A DNA stretch of 64,000 nucleotides from Pseudomonadota bacterium (GTDB taxonomy: Bacteria > Pseudomonadota > Gammaproteobacteria > Burkholderiales > Gallionellaceae), in assembly GCA_021821945.1 (NCBI GenBank), contig JAJZTF010000001.1:124001-188000 (forward strand). The letters are read 5' to 3'. The notes below the pieces were generated by a model, which was not told where the DNA came from, made no database searches, and saw only the letters and a program-made list of their open reading frames with translations. Positions 8,932 to 18,031 of this stretch are shown here, piece after piece. Within the stretch, counting starts at the first letter, position 1. Each line of letters opens with the position of its first letter. The position numbers and the translations under genes were made by a program.

Positions 8932-10277
8932 GCACAGGCATCATCGGAATGCTGTATGGCCTGGGCACGCTGCTGCTGATGTTCTCGGGCATGCCGATCG
9001 CATTCGCGCTGGGCAGCATCGCCGTCATCTTCATGTTCTTCTTCATGCCCAGCGCATCGCTGGACACGATCGCACCCAACGTATACGAGGAGATGGCGAA
9101 CATCACGCTTTTGTCGATCCCCCTATTCATACTCAAGGGTGCCGCCATCGGCAAGTCGCGCGCCGGCTCCGATCTCTATCTTGCGATCCACGCATGGATG
9201 CACAGGATCCCCGGGGGGCTTGGCATTGCCAACATCCTCGCGAGCGGACTCTTCGCGGCGATGTCGGGATCCAGCCCTGCGACCTGTTCGGCAATCGGCA
9301 GCGCAGGCATTCCCGAGATGCGCGCGCGCGGCTATTCCCCGCGATTTGCCGCAGGCATCATCGCGGCGGGGGGGACCCTGGGCATATTGCTCCCCCCGTC
9401 CATCGTGATGATCCTCTTTGCGATCGCGGCCGAACAGTCACTGGGCCGCCTCTTCCTTGCCGGCATCATCCCGGGGCTGCTGATGGTCGCGCTGTTTTCG
9501 GTATATGCGGCATTCCGCTACAGGAAGGAATACAGAAGCGCGCTCGATGTCTGGAAGCAGGGCGGGGAAAAATCCGCGTATCTCGATGAATTCGAAATGT
9601 CCCTGCTGGACAAGACCCGGCTTTTGCCCCGTGTGGTTCCCTTCGTCACGCTGCTCATCGGCGTGATGATCGCCCTTTATGGCGGATATGCGACGCCCTC
9701 TGAAACCGCAGGTCTGGGAGGCCTGCTCGCGCTGATATTGATCGCCGTCATCTACAGGCTCTGGCGTCCTTCCCAGCTGAGCCCCATTCTGACTTCGACG
9801 CTCAAGGAATCGACCATGCTGATGTTCATCATCGGCATGTCGCTGCTTTATTCCTATGTCATGAGCTATCTACACATCAGCCAGTCCGCGGCCGAGAGCA
9901 TCGTCGCACTCGGCCTGTCGAAATGGATGCTGCTTGCCGTGATCCTCTCGATGATCGTCGTGCTCGGCTTCTTTCTTCCGCCGGTATCGATCATCCTGAT
10001 GACCGCCCCCATCATCCTTCCTCCGCTCAAGGCCGCGGGGTTCGACATGATCTGGTTCGGCATCGTGATGACCATCGTGATGGAAATGGGCCTGATACAC
10101 CCGCCTGTCGGCCTCAACATCTTCGTCATCAAGAACATCGCGCCCGACATTCCACTGAAGGAAATCATCTGGGGCGTGATCCCCTTCGTAGGCCTCATGG
10201 TCCTCACGGTGCTGATGCTCTGCTTCTTTCCTGGCATCGCCACGTTCCTTCCCGATGTCGTGTTCGGTGCGAAATGA
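8928..10277 (+). CDS. TRAP transporter large permease, DctM type
   Basis: A 449-residue inner-membrane permease with about twelve hydrophobic helices, the Na+- or H+-coupled transport subunit of the TRAP system. The family segments SGSSPATCSAIGSAGIPEM near residue 107-125 and GGTLGILLPPS near 147-157 are intact, as is the second-half repeat with IHPPVGLN near 390. The start ATG overlaps the dctQ stop; the stop overlaps the mdcA start. Because this places transport and catabolism in a single coupled mRNA, the substrate is most likely malonate or another small dicarboxylate. Confidence 0.92.
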   Translation: MSTGIIGMLYGLGTLLLMFSGMPIAFALGSIAVIFMFFFMPSASLDTIAPNVYEEMANITLLSIPLFILKGAAIGKSRAGSDLYLAIHAWMHRIPGGLGIANILASGLFAAMSGSSPATCSAIGSAGIPEMRARGYSPRFAAGIIAAGGTLGILLPPSIVMILFAIAAEQSLGRLFLAGIIPGLLMVALFSVYAAFRYRKEYRSALDVWKQGGEKSAYLDEFEMSLLDKTRLLPRVVPFVTLLIGVMIALYGGYATPSETAGLGGLLALILIAVIYRLWRPSQLSPILTSTLKESTMLMFIIGMSLLYSYVMSYLHISQSAAESIVALGLSKWMLLAVILSMIVVLGFFLPPVSIILMTAPIILPPLKAAGFDMIWFGIVMTIVMEMGLIHPPVGLNIFVIKNIAPDIPLKEIIWGVIPFVGLMVLTVLMLCFFPGIATFLPDVVFGAK

Positions 10278-11914
10278 GTTCCCATGACCATCTGGCAAGC
10301 AGCCGGGCAGAACGGCTCAAACGCGCAGCCGGCATCTCCAGCAATCGCCTCGTTGCGACGGAACATGCGGTGCAACTGCTCGAAGCCGTCATCGAGCCTG
10401 GCGACCGCGTCTGCATAGAAGGAAACAACCAGAAGCAGGCCGACTTTCTCGCCAGATGCATCGCGCAAACCGACCCTTCCCGGGTCAGGGGACTGCATCT
10501 CGTCCAATCCGTGCTTGCCCTGCCCGAACACATCGACCTGATCGAAAGAGGCCAGGTCGAACGCATCGATTTTTCCTTCTCCGGACCGCAAGCGGGCAGG
10601 CTTGCGCGCCTGGTCGAAAACAAGAAAATCACGATAGGCGCCATCCATACTTATCTCGAGCTGTTTGCCAGATACTTCGTCGACCTCACGCCGCGCATCG
10701 CCCTGATCGCGGCTCAGGCAGCCGACCGCGAGGGCAATCTCTATACGGGGCCCAACACGGAGGACACGCCCGCCATCGTCGAAGCGACCGCCTTCAAGGG
10801 GGGGATCGTGATCGCCCAGGTCAACGAGATCGTAGACCGACTGCCGCGCGTGGACATACCCGCCGACTGGGTCAACTTTTTCATCAAGGCGCCGACCCCG
10901 CATTACATCGAACCGCTGTTCACGCGCGACCCCGCATTGATCAGCGAGATCCAGGTCCTGATGGGCATGATCGCGATCAAGGGGCTTTATGCCGAATACG
11001 GCATCAAGCGCCTGAACCACGGCATCGGTTTCGACACGGCAGCGATAGAACTCCTGCTCCCCACCTATGCGGCAGAGCTCGGCCTCAGGGGAAAGATCTG
11101 CACGCATTGGGCGCTCAACCCCCATCCCACGCTGATACCGGCGATCGAATCGGGCTTTGTGAAATCCGTGCACTGCTTCGGCTCCGAGGTCGGCATGGAA
11201 CGTTACACTTCCGCAAGGCCGGACATTTTCTTCGTCGGCGCCGACGGATCCATGCGCTCCAACCGCGCCTTCAGCCAGGCGGCCGGACACTACGCCTGCG
11301 ACCTTTTCATAGGCTCGACGCTGCAGATAGATCTTGATGGCAACAGCTCGACAGCGACCCTGGACCGCATAGCCGGATTCGGCGGAGCGCCCAACATGGG
11401 GGCCGATGCGCGCGGACGGCGCCATGCCTCCCCTGCCTGGCTGCGCGCAGGACGGGAGGCCCAGCACGGCGCCGGTATGCCGCGCGGGAAAAAGCTCGTG
11501 GTGCAGATCGTCGAAACCTTCCGCGAACACATGCAACCCACCTTCGTCGAACGTCTCGATGCATGGGAACTCTCAAGGACCGCGAACATGGAGCTCCCCC
11601 CCGTGATGATCTACGGGGACGATCTGACGCATGTCATCACGGAAGAAGGCATCGCCAACCTGCTGCTATGCAGATCGCCGGACGAGCGGGAACAGGCGAT
11701 CCGCGGCGTGGCCGGATACACCCCCGTCGGGATGGCCAGGGATGCGCGCATGGTCGAAAACCTGCGAGACAGGGGAATCATACGCCGCGCCGAAGACCTG
11801 GGCATCAGGAAGCGCGATGCGACCCGCGATCTTCTGGCTGCCCGCAGCATCAAGGATCTGGTGCGGATTTCCGGCGGTCTCTACGACCCCCCTGCACAGT
11901 TCCGCAACTGGTAA
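10274..11914 (+). CDS. mdcA: malonate decarboxylase subunit alpha (acetyl-S-ACP:malonate ACP transferase)
   Basis: Carrier-protein transferase of the biotin-independent malonate decarboxylase: it exchanges the acetyl group on the MdcC carrier for malonate, releasing acetate. The 546 residues match the usual length of about 550. CoA-transferase-like parts are visible, including NHGIGFDTAAIELLLP near residue 248 and the glycine-rich GFGGAPNMGADARGRRH near 370-387. The ATG overlaps the dctM stop; I preferred it to an upstream frame because the protein then aligns end to end with the family. The gene lies 5 bp before mdcC. Confidence 0.95.
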   Translation: MSSHDHLASSRAERLKRAAGISSNRLVATEHAVQLLEAVIEPGDRVCIEGNNQKQADFLARCIAQTDPSRVRGLHLVQSVLALPEHIDLIERGQVERIDFSFSGPQAGRLARLVENKKITIGAIHTYLELFARYFVDLTPRIALIAAQAADREGNLYTGPNTEDTPAIVEATAFKGGIVIAQVNEIVDRLPRVDIPADWVNFFIKAPTPHYIEPLFTRDPALISEIQVLMGMIAIKGLYAEYGIKRLNHGIGFDTAAIELLLPTYAAELGLRGKICTHWALNPHPTLIPAIESGFVKSVHCFGSEVGMERYTSARPDIFFVGADGSMRSNRAFSQAAGHYACDLFIGSTLQIDLDGNSSTATLDRIAGFGGAPNMGADARGRRHASPAWLRAGREAQHGAGMPRGKKLVVQIVETFREHMQPTFVERLDAWELSRTANMELPPVMIYGDDLTHVITEEGIANLLLCRSPDEREQAIRGVAGYTPVGMARDARMVENLRDRGIIRRAEDLGIRKRDATRDLLAARSIKDLVRISGGLYDPPAQFRNW

Positions 11915-11919
11915 GCGAC

Positions 11920-12225
11920 ATGGAAAAATTCACGCTCACGCTTAAATCTGTCCCGGCCGAATCTCTGCGCACCGCATTGTGCGGCGTCGTTTCTTCGGGC
12001 AATCTCGAAGTGCTGGTCGAGCACCATGGGGTGGAGGATGCCTGCGAGATAGAGGTCAGCACTTCGGCCCACGGCTTTCGCGACATCTGGGAAGCCGTGC
12101 TAAACGATTTTGCCAGGGAGCATAAAGCCGGCGGCCTCAGACTGTCGATCAACGATGCCGGCGCCACTCCTGCCGTGGTCAGCCTGCGCCTTTCGCAGGC
12201 ATTCGAAATCGCCGGTGCGCCATGA
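11920..12225 (+). CDS. mdcC: malonate decarboxylase acyl carrier protein (subunit delta)
   Basis: A 101-residue carrier protein that bears the 2'-(5''-phosphoribosyl)-3'-dephospho-CoA prosthetic group. The modification serine is expected in VVSSGNLEVLVE at residues 23-34, which matches the conserved SGxLEVL block of MdcC and of the related citrate lyase gamma subunit. The C-terminal INDAGATPAVVSLRL is also typical. It starts 5 bp after mdcA and overlaps mdcD by 4 bp. It is too short for general gene finders to rank well, but the context and motifs leave little doubt. Confidence 0.93.
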   Translation: MEKFTLTLKSVPAESLRTALCGVVSSGNLEVLVEHHGVEDACEIEVSTSAHGFRDIWEAVLNDFAREHKAGGLRLSINDAGATPAVVSLRLSQAFEIAGAP

Positions 12226-13100
12226 GCTACTTCGAAGCCTCCGCCAGAACGAGGATTCTGGGCCTGGTCGATGCCGGCACCTTCCAGGAATTCTGCCCTC
12301 CCGAGATGAGACAGACGAGCCCGCACTTGGCGCGTCTTGACGCACCGCTTTCCTTCGACGACGGCGTTGCCGTGGGAAGAGCCCGGCTTTCTGGGCACAG
12401 GATACTGATCGCCGCCCAGGAGGGCCGTTTCAATGGCGGGTCAGTCGGGGAAGTGCATGGCGCCAAGATCCGCGGACTGCTCGACAGGGCGATGACCGAG
12501 CGCCCCTCGGCCGTGCTGCTGCTGATAGACTCTGGCGGGGTGAGACTGCATGAGGCCAATGCGGGACTGATCGCCATTTCCGAAATCATGCGCGCCCTGC
12601 TGAGGATACAGGCTGCGGGCATACCGGCATTCGCACTCGTCGGCGGGGCATCTGGCGCCTTCGGCGGCATGGGCATCGTGACCAGGCTGTGCAATGAGGT
12701 GATCATGTCCGAGCAGGGCAGACTCAGCCTTTCCGGCCCGGAAGTGATCGAGACGGTCAAGGGCGTGGAAGAGTTCGACTCCAAGGACCGCGCACTTGTA
12801 TGGCGCGTGACGGGAGGAAAGTTGAGGCGCGCACAAGGCGAGGCGACCAGACTGGTGGAGGATTCCATCCCCGCATTCCGGGCTGCTGCAAAGGAACTCA
12901 TGGAAAGCCATTTTCTTCATCCTCTTGCCGAAAAATCGCTGCACGACCTCCTTGAAGACCAGGAAAGACTGAGCGAGCGCAGCATTGAGTTTTCAGATGC
13001 GCGCGACGGCCAGGCAGTCTGGGATGCAAGGCTCAGCGATTCATCCCGGGTGCCCGAGATCGACTGCGAAGAATTCAACCGGAGGCTGCTTGCAAAATGA
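12222..13100 (+). CDS. mdcD: malonate decarboxylase subunit beta (malonyl-S-ACP decarboxylase)
   Basis: One of the two subunits that decarboxylate malonyl-carrier to acetyl-carrier. The 292 residues have the crotonase/carboxyltransferase fold shared with acetyl-CoA carboxylase beta. DSGGVRLHEANAGLIAI near residues 104-120 and the glycine-rich oxyanion segment GGASGAFGGMGIVTRL near 139-154 are visible. It works as a complex with MdcE, encoded next with a 4-bp overlap. In some bacteria beta and gamma are fused; here they are separate. Confidence 0.93.
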   Translation: MSYFEASARTRILGLVDAGTFQEFCPPEMRQTSPHLARLDAPLSFDDGVAVGRARLSGHRILIAAQEGRFNGGSVGEVHGAKIRGLLDRAMTERPSAVLLLIDSGGVRLHEANAGLIAISEIMRALLRIQAAGIPAFALVGGASGAFGGMGIVTRLCNEVIMSEQGRLSLSGPEVIETVKGVEEFDSKDRALVWRVTGGKLRRAQGEATRLVEDSIPAFRAAAKELMESHFLHPLAEKSLHDLLEDQERLSERSIEFSDARDGQAVWDARLSDSSRVPEIDCEEFNRRLLAK

Positions 13101-13789
13101 AGGAACTCTTCGACCGCCTGTTCGGCATGGGCAGGCATGACATCGCGACTGAAGGGCGCTTCCTGCACGGCAAGGCCATGATCGGTGAAGAGAAGGCGAC
13201 GGTGATCGGCACCTTTGGGCACGCAGCGATCGATGCAGTGCTCGCGCTCAGGATCTCGAAAGCCATACTCGAAGCCGTGAGCGAAGGCCCCCACCCCATC
13301 CTGTTCATCGCGGACACACAGGGGCAGGCGCTGACGCGGCATAACGAACTGCTGGGCCTTAACGGCTATTTCGCCCACATTGCGCGCTCCGTCGACCTCG
13401 CAAGAAGATGCGGGCATCGCCTCACCACGCTGATCAACGGCGAGGCGGTGAGCGGAGGTTTTCTCGCCTTCGGCATGCTCGCCGACAGAATCTGCGCGCT
13501 TCCAGGATCCGAAGTGCGCGTGATGGACCTGCGCGCGATGTCCCGGGTGACCAAGATAGAACTTGCAACACTTGAGCAGCTTGCAAGGGAGTCCCCGGTG
13601 TTCGCGCCTGGCGTCGAAAATTTCTGGCGCATGGGGGCCATACACGAAATATGGTCGGAGACTGACAACTGGCAGGATCGCCTGAGCAGCGCCTTCTCAT
13701 GCAACGGAGATGAACGGGCGGCCATCGGATTCGAGCGCGGCGGCAGGATGCTTGCCTCGCCCATCGCACAATGCGTGGCAGACGCTTGA
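13097..13789 (+). CDS. mdcE: malonate decarboxylase subunit gamma
   Basis: Partner of MdcD in decarboxylation of malonyl-carrier, also with a carboxyltransferase-type fold. The 230 residues are somewhat shorter than many MdcE proteins (about 240-270). DTQGQALTRHNELLGLNGYFAHIARS-like residues starting near 74 and the GEAVSGGFLAFGMLADR segment near 115-131 show the family. It overlaps mdcD by 4 bp and mdcG by 19 bp. No biotin carrier or membrane decarboxylase gene is present, which marks the system as the soluble, biotin-free type. Confidence 0.9.
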   Translation: MKELFDRLFGMGRHDIATEGRFLHGKAMIGEEKATVIGTFGHAAIDAVLALRISKAILEAVSEGPHPILFIADTQGQALTRHNELLGLNGYFAHIARSVDLARRCGHRLTTLINGEAVSGGFLAFGMLADRICALPGSEVRVMDLRAMSRVTKIELATLEQLARESPVFAPGVENFWRMGAIHEIWSETDNWQDRLSSAFSCNGDERAAIGFERGGRMLASPIAQCVADA

Positions 13790-14403
13790 TCCTGCGCCGT
13801 CACGACCTTGCATGGATAGATCCCGGCATCGATCCAGGCAGCATCATTTCGACCCATGTCGGCGCAACCCTGGAATGGATAAGGCGGCTGCATCCCCTGG
13901 TCGTCACCCGCCAGCCCGCAATCGAAGGCGATGCCATAGCGCTCGGATACACGCTTGCACCCGGGCGAAAACGCATTGCGCTCACCGTTCCCCGTTCCGG
14001 CATCATCCATCGCGCCCGGCCACTGTTGCTGGACGATGCGATCGGGCACGCGCCAGAAGACTGGCACGCAGGCATGCAGAGGGTCCAGGAGATCTGCGAT
14101 TCGGCAGGCGCTGTCGCGCGCGTCTATGGATCGCTTTCCACCCAGGCGTTCACAGGGGAAAACTGCCTCAGCAGGGAAAGCGATCTGGACCTGCTCCTCG
14201 AATGCAACGAGCACACAAGGTTTGAAGAACTGCTTCAGGCCCTTGAGTCCGTGAGACACCCAAGGCTGGACGGGGAAATCCTGATGCCAAGCGGCTGGGC
14301 GGTCGCATGGCGTGAACTCTTGAATGCGAAATCCGTGCTGGCCAAGTCGGACTCCGAGGTCCGTCTTTTTCCCGCACGCGAATATCTGGCCGGGAAATGC
14401 TGA
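13771..14403 (+). CDS. mdcG: phosphoribosyl-dephospho-CoA transferase (malonate decarboxylase holo-ACP synthase)
   Basis: Nucleotidyltransferase that attaches the prosthetic group made by MdcB to apo-MdcC. The 210 residues match the family. The polymerase-beta-like signature is seen as YGSLS near residue 113 followed by the acidic pair SDLDLLLE near 130-137. The start overlaps mdcE by 19 bp; an internal start is possible, because no strong ribosome site is visible. The 3' end overlaps mdcB by 7 bp. Confidence 0.88.
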   Translation: MRGRRLILRRHDLAWIDPGIDPGSIISTHVGATLEWIRRLHPLVVTRQPAIEGDAIALGYTLAPGRKRIALTVPRSGIIHRARPLLLDDAIGHAPEDWHAGMQRVQEICDSAGAVARVYGSLSTQAFTGENCLSRESDLDLLLECNEHTRFEELLQALESVRHPRLDGEILMPSGWAVAWRELLNAKSVLAKSDSEVRLFPAREYLAGKC

Positions 14404-15236
14404 GCCTTGCACCCGGTGTTCACGAAAGACTGGAGCGCATCTGCCTTGATGCACTGCGCCACGAGGCCATGGCCTGGCCCAAGCCCGGTCTCGTGAGTCC
14501 GGTTGACTCAGGCAGCCATCGCGACATGCACCTGGGCACGCTGCTTGCCAGCATAGACGCGCTAAGGGGGAGCTTCGCCATGCTGGCCGATGCAGGCGCG
14601 CAAAACCTGCCATACAGCGCGCTCCAGCGCATAGCCATCAGGGCCGAACAGAACATGCTGCGCGCCACGAACAACATCAACACTCACAGAGGCGCCCTTT
14701 TCGTTCTTGGCCTGCTCGCGGCGGCTGCCGGGCTGCGCCATGCAAACAGGGCGCTTTGCGGATTGAGTTGCGGCGCCATCGTCGCCCTGAAATGGGGAGC
14801 GGAAATCGCCGCCTCCAGAAAGCAATCCCCGACTTCCCATGGCAATACCGCCTTCCAGAAATTTTCCGCAGGCGGCGCGAGGAGCGAAGCCGCAAACGGC
14901 TTTCCCACTCTATATCAGATCGGCCTGCCTGCGCTTCGCCATCATCTCAAGGCCGGACACAGCATGGAAATTGCGCGCATCGGCACGCTGATGGCCCTGA
15001 TGGAACACCTTGAGGACACCAATCTGCTCTGGCGCGGCGGCATATCCGGCCTGGAATTCGTGAAATCTGCGGCCCTTGCATTCAACCGCGCGGGCGGCGT
15101 CAATGCATCCGGGTGGCAGCAGCATCTGGTCTCGCTTCATCGCGAATTCGTCTTGCGCAACCTGAGCCCGGGGGGAAGCGCAGACCTGCTTTCCGCCTGT
15201 TGCGCGCTCAACCTCCTGGAGGATGAACGGACATGA
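14397..15236 (+). CDS. mdcB: triphosphoribosyl-dephospho-CoA synthase
   Basis: Makes 2'-(5''-triphosphoribosyl)-3'-dephospho-CoA from ATP and dephospho-CoA, the precursor of the MdcC prosthetic group. The 279 residues belong to the CitG/MdcB family, shown by KPGLVSPVDSGSHRDM near residues 29-44 and NNINTHRGALFVLGL near 98-112. The gene overlaps mdcG by 7 bp and mdcH by 4 bp, consistent with stoichiometric need for all maturation steps. CitG is excluded by the lack of citrate lyase genes. Confidence 0.92.
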   Translation: MLSLAPGVHERLERICLDALRHEAMAWPKPGLVSPVDSGSHRDMHLGTLLASIDALRGSFAMLADAGAQNLPYSALQRIAIRAEQNMLRATNNINTHRGALFVLGLLAAAAGLRHANRALCGLSCGAIVALKWGAEIAASRKQSPTSHGNTAFQKFSAGGARSEAANGFPTLYQIGLPALRHHLKAGHSMEIARIGTLMALMEHLEDTNLLWRGGISGLEFVKSAALAFNRAGGVNASGWQQHLVSLHREFVLRNLSPGGSADLLSACCALNLLEDERT

Positions 15237-16159
15237 GGCTTGCAGTGCTGTGTTCGGGGCAGGCGGGCCAGCACCGCGACATGCTGGATGGACTGCTCTT
15301 TGCACCCGAATGCAGAAACATCAATCAGGCAGCCAGCGCGGCTTTGGGGCAGGATGTCGGCGACTGGTGGAAGGGATTGAGCGAAGAGGAAATCTTTCTC
15401 AATTCAAATGCACAGTTTGCGATCGCCTATTTCCAGATGGCGACATGGTCTTGCCTCTTTCCCATGCTGCCCAGGCCAAGCCTCGTCGCAGGCTATTCCC
15501 TGGGAGAACTGATCGCCTGTTACATTTCAGGCGCCCTCGATGCTGCGGGGACATTCAGTCTCGTGCAGGCGCGCGCAAGGCTCATGGATGAGGCCATGAA
15601 TGTGTCGGGCGAGTGCATGGTTCTCTGGCGGGGGCTCGCCTCGCCCGCCATGCTCGCCCGGCGCGACAGCATGGTTTCTGCGCTTGGCCTCAGCACCGCG
15701 ATCGTGCGGAAGGAAGGGGAAATGGTTCTGGCGGGAAAGCCCGATGCCATCTCCGAATTCTATTCGGCTTTCAAGCCCGCCAATCCGAATCTGGTTTTGC
15801 TGCCCGTCCGCATTCCCTCGCATACACGCCACCTTGCGAGGGCCTCCGAATCATTCCGCGAATTACTGGATGCGAGTCCCATTTCATCGCCGGAGATTCC
15901 CATGGTGGGTTCCGTTCGCGGTACTCCCATAAGGACACGAAGCGAGCTCGTCGAAGCGCTTGCTATCCAGCTGTCAAACACCCTCAGATGGGACAGGTGC
16001 ATGGACCTGATCGCAGAATCGGGAATGGATGCGGCAATCGAAATCGGGCCCGGAAGCGATCTTGCAAGGCTCATGCAGACCGCACACCCCGAGGTCAAAT
16101 CGCATGCCGTGGAAGAATTCAGGAATCCCGCGGCGCTGGCAGGCTGGTTAAAGGAGTGA
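15233..16159 (+). CDS. mdcH: malonyl-CoA:ACP transacylase of the malonate decarboxylase
   Basis: FabD-like acyltransferase that primes the MdcC carrier with malonate from malonyl-CoA. The 308 residues show the active-site serine in AGYSLGELIA near residues 85-94 and the catalytic histidine region IPSHTRHLA near 196-204. The family normally has GHSxGE at the serine; the Tyr in place of His is usual among MdcH proteins. The ATG overlaps the mdcB stop. A TauE/SafE permease gene begins 4 bp downstream. Confidence 0.9.
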   Translation: MRLAVLCSGQAGQHRDMLDGLLFAPECRNINQAASAALGQDVGDWWKGLSEEEIFLNSNAQFAIAYFQMATWSCLFPMLPRPSLVAGYSLGELIACYISGALDAAGTFSLVQARARLMDEAMNVSGECMVLWRGLASPAMLARRDSMVSALGLSTAIVRKEGEMVLAGKPDAISEFYSAFKPANPNLVLLPVRIPSHTRHLARASESFRELLDASPISSPEIPMVGSVRGTPIRTRSELVEALAIQLSNTLRWDRCMDLIAESGMDAAIEIGPGSDLARLMQTAHPEVKSHAVEEFRNPAALAGWLKE

Positions 16160-16163
16160 ATAC

Positions 16164-16964
16164 ATGACCGCGCTGATACTGGTTTATCTCCTTGCGGGTG
16201 CTGCCGCCGGATTCCTTGCAGGACTGCTTGGCGTCGGCGGCGGCGTCGTGATCGTACCGATACTGATGTTCATTTTCACGACGCTGCACTTCCCCGCTCT
16301 GCACATGATGCATCTGGCGATAGGCACCTCGCTTGCGAGCATCATGTTCACCTCCCTTTCCAGCCTGCGCGCGCATCATGCCCATAACGCGGTGAGATGG
16401 GACATCGTAAGGCGCATCACGCCAGCCATCCTCGCCGGCACATTGAGCGGCACATTCATTGCCTCGCGCCTGCCGGCAGGCTTCCTGAAGGGGCTGTTCA
16501 TCCTGTTCGTCCTGTATGTCGCAACCCAGCTGCTGTTCAATCTAAGGGCCAAGCCCGAACGCGATCTGCCTGGCTGGCTTGGAATGTCATGCATGGGCGG
16601 CATCATAGGAACGGTATCCAGCTTTGTCGGCATCGGAGGGGGCGCCTTGTCCGTCCCCTTCATGTCGGCTTGCAACATCAGGGTACATCAGGCGATCGGC
16701 ACTTCAGCAGCGCTTGGTTTTCCGATCGCGGTTGCAGGAACGGCAGGCTATGCATTGAACGGGATGGGTGCCGCAGGACTGCCGGAATGGTGCCTGGGAT
16801 ACATCCATCTGCCGTCCCTTGCCGGCATGGTGATCGCAAGCGCGGCGATCGCCCCCTATGGCGTGCGGGCCGCGCACAGGATGCCTGTTGCAACGCTCAA
16901 GAAAATCTTTGCGATTTTCCTCTACCTGATGTGCGCAAAGCTGATCCTGGGCATGCTTGTCTAG
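16164..16964 (+). CDS. TauE/SafE-family membrane permease, last gene of the malonate operon
   Basis: A 266-residue polytopic protein with about eight hydrophobic helices in two homologous halves. The family repeats [15 protein letters not shown] near residues 21-35 and [14 protein letters not shown] near 153-166 are visible. Members move sulfite, sulfoacetate, organic acids and other anions, and direction cannot be read from sequence. Its place 4 bp after mdcH suggests a role with malonate or acetate. Known malonate operons use other permeases (an AEC-type MdcF or the MadLM pair). An AAGGAG ribosome site precedes the ATG. Its TAG stop lies inside a CTAG shared with the convergent cysK stop. 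Confidence 0.82.
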   Translation: MTALILVYLLAGAAAGFLAGLLGVGGGVVIVPILMFIFTTLHFPALHMMHLAIGTSLASIMFTSLSSLRAHHAHNAVRWDIVRRITPAILAGTLSGTFIASRLPAGFLKGLFILFVLYVATQLLFNLRAKPERDLPGWLGMSCMGGIIGTVSSFVGIGGGALSVPFMSACNIRVHQAIGTSAALGFPIAVAGTAGYALNGMGAAGLPEWCLGYIHLPSLAGMVIASAAIAPYGVRAAHRMPVATLKKIFAIFLYLMCAKLILGMLV

Positions 16965-17938
16965 ATGCGCATGCCCCTCTCGTCGAACATGCCCTCGAAG
17001 AGCGCCGAGCTGAGATAACGCTCCCCCGAATCCGGGAAGATCACGACGATCGTCTTTCCTTCATGTTCCGGGCGCCTTGCCATTCTGACTGCGGCAGCGG
17101 TCGCCGCGCCGCAGGAAATGCCGGACAGGATGCCTTCCTCCTGTGCAAGCCTGCGCGCATAGAGCATCGCCTCTTCGCTTGAAACCTGTTCGATCTCGTC
17201 GACCAGCGACATGTCCAGTGTTTCCGGAACGAAGCCTGCGCCTATTCCCTGTATCTTGTGCGGTCCGGGCTTGATCGGCTGCCCCGCCCTATGCTGGGTC
17301 AGCACGGGGCTTGTCGAGGGCTCCACTGCAACGGAGAGGATTTTCTTACCCATGGTCTTCTTGATGAAGCGCGACACACCCGTCATCGTACCGCCCGTGC
17401 CCACGCCTGCAACGAAGATGTCCACGGCGCCGTCCGTGTCGTTCCAGATTTCCGGTCCCGTCGTCTTCTCGTGTATCGCGGGGTTGGCCGGGTTCTTGAA
17501 CTGCTGCAGCAACAGGTATTTTTCCGGATCAGAAGCGGCGATCTCCTCGGCTTTGGCGATTGCGCCGTTCATGCCCTTGGCTCCCTCAGTCAGAACCAGA
17601 TTGGCGCCGAATGCGGCTAGCAGTTTCCGCCTTTCAAGGCTCATCGTGTCAGGCATGGTCAGCAACAGCGGAATGCCTCTGGCTGCAGCGACAAATGCCA
17701 GGGCGATGCCGGTGTTTCCGCTTGTAGGCTCGACCAGATGCTTCCCCGGTGTGAGCAGGCCTCTCCTTTTCGCATCATCGACCATGGCGGCGCCTATGCG
17801 GCATTTCACCGAATAGGCCGGATTCCTGCCCTCTATCTTGGCAAGTATGGTGGCCTTCGCGCCGTCCGCCACTCGGTTCAGGCGAACCAGAGGCGTCCGG
17901 CCTATGGAAAGTGAATTGTCTTCAAACCATTTCGACAT
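16961..17938 (-). CDS. cysK: cysteine synthase A (O-acetylserine sulfhydrylase)
   Basis: PLP enzyme that makes cysteine from O-acetylserine and sulfide. The 325 residues fit CysK. The Schiff-base lysine is in YSVKCR (Lys45), the substrate loop TSGNTG at 72-77, the PLP phosphate loop GVGTGGT near 178-184 and the cofactor serine in SGISCGAA near 270. The CR after the lysine is the CysK rather than CysM pattern. The C-terminus ends in methionine-arginine-isoleucine; a terminal isoleucine is what CysE-binding CysK proteins carry. It stands alone between the convergent malonate operon and the rplQ terminator. Confidence 0.95.
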   Translation of the reverse strand: MSKWFEDNSLSIGRTPLVRLNRVADGAKATILAKIEGRNPAYSVKCRIGAAMVDDAKRRGLLTPGKHLVEPTSGNTGIALAFVAAARGIPLLLTMPDTMSLERRKLLAAFGANLVLTEGAKGMNGAIAKAEEIAASDPEKYLLLQQFKNPANPAIHEKTTGPEIWNDTDGAVDIFVAGVGTGGTMTGVSRFIKKTMGKKILSVAVEPSTSPVLTQHRAGQPIKPGPHKIQGIGAGFVPETLDMSLVDEIEQVSSEEAMLYARRLAQEEGILSGISCGAATAAAVRMARRPEHEGKTIVVIFPDSGERYLSSALFEGMFDERGMRI

Positions 17939-17980
17939 GCTGACTCCGTTCGATGAACATCAACCAACCGCCATGATAGC

Positions 17981-18006
17981 AAAAAGCCGGAATCATCCGG
18001 CTTTTT
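17981..18006 (-). terminator. intrinsic terminator after rplQ
   Basis: An 11-bp perfect stem (AAAAAGCCGGA / TCCGGCTTTTT) with a 4-base loop. Read on the - strand it ends in CTTTTT and lies 25 bp past the rplQ stop, so it should end the alpha-operon transcript. The A-tract on the other side makes it look bidirectional. The cysK promoter must lie between it and the cysK start; TATCAT near 17972-17977 is a possible -10. Confidence 0.85.
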
Positions 18007-18031
18007 GTTTGCTTGAATAGAGAGGCAGCTG

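Noticed and set aside
17939-18031. Separate small RNA between cysK and rplQ
   Set aside because: The only structure is the terminator of the alpha operon; no promoter for an independent RNA is visible.
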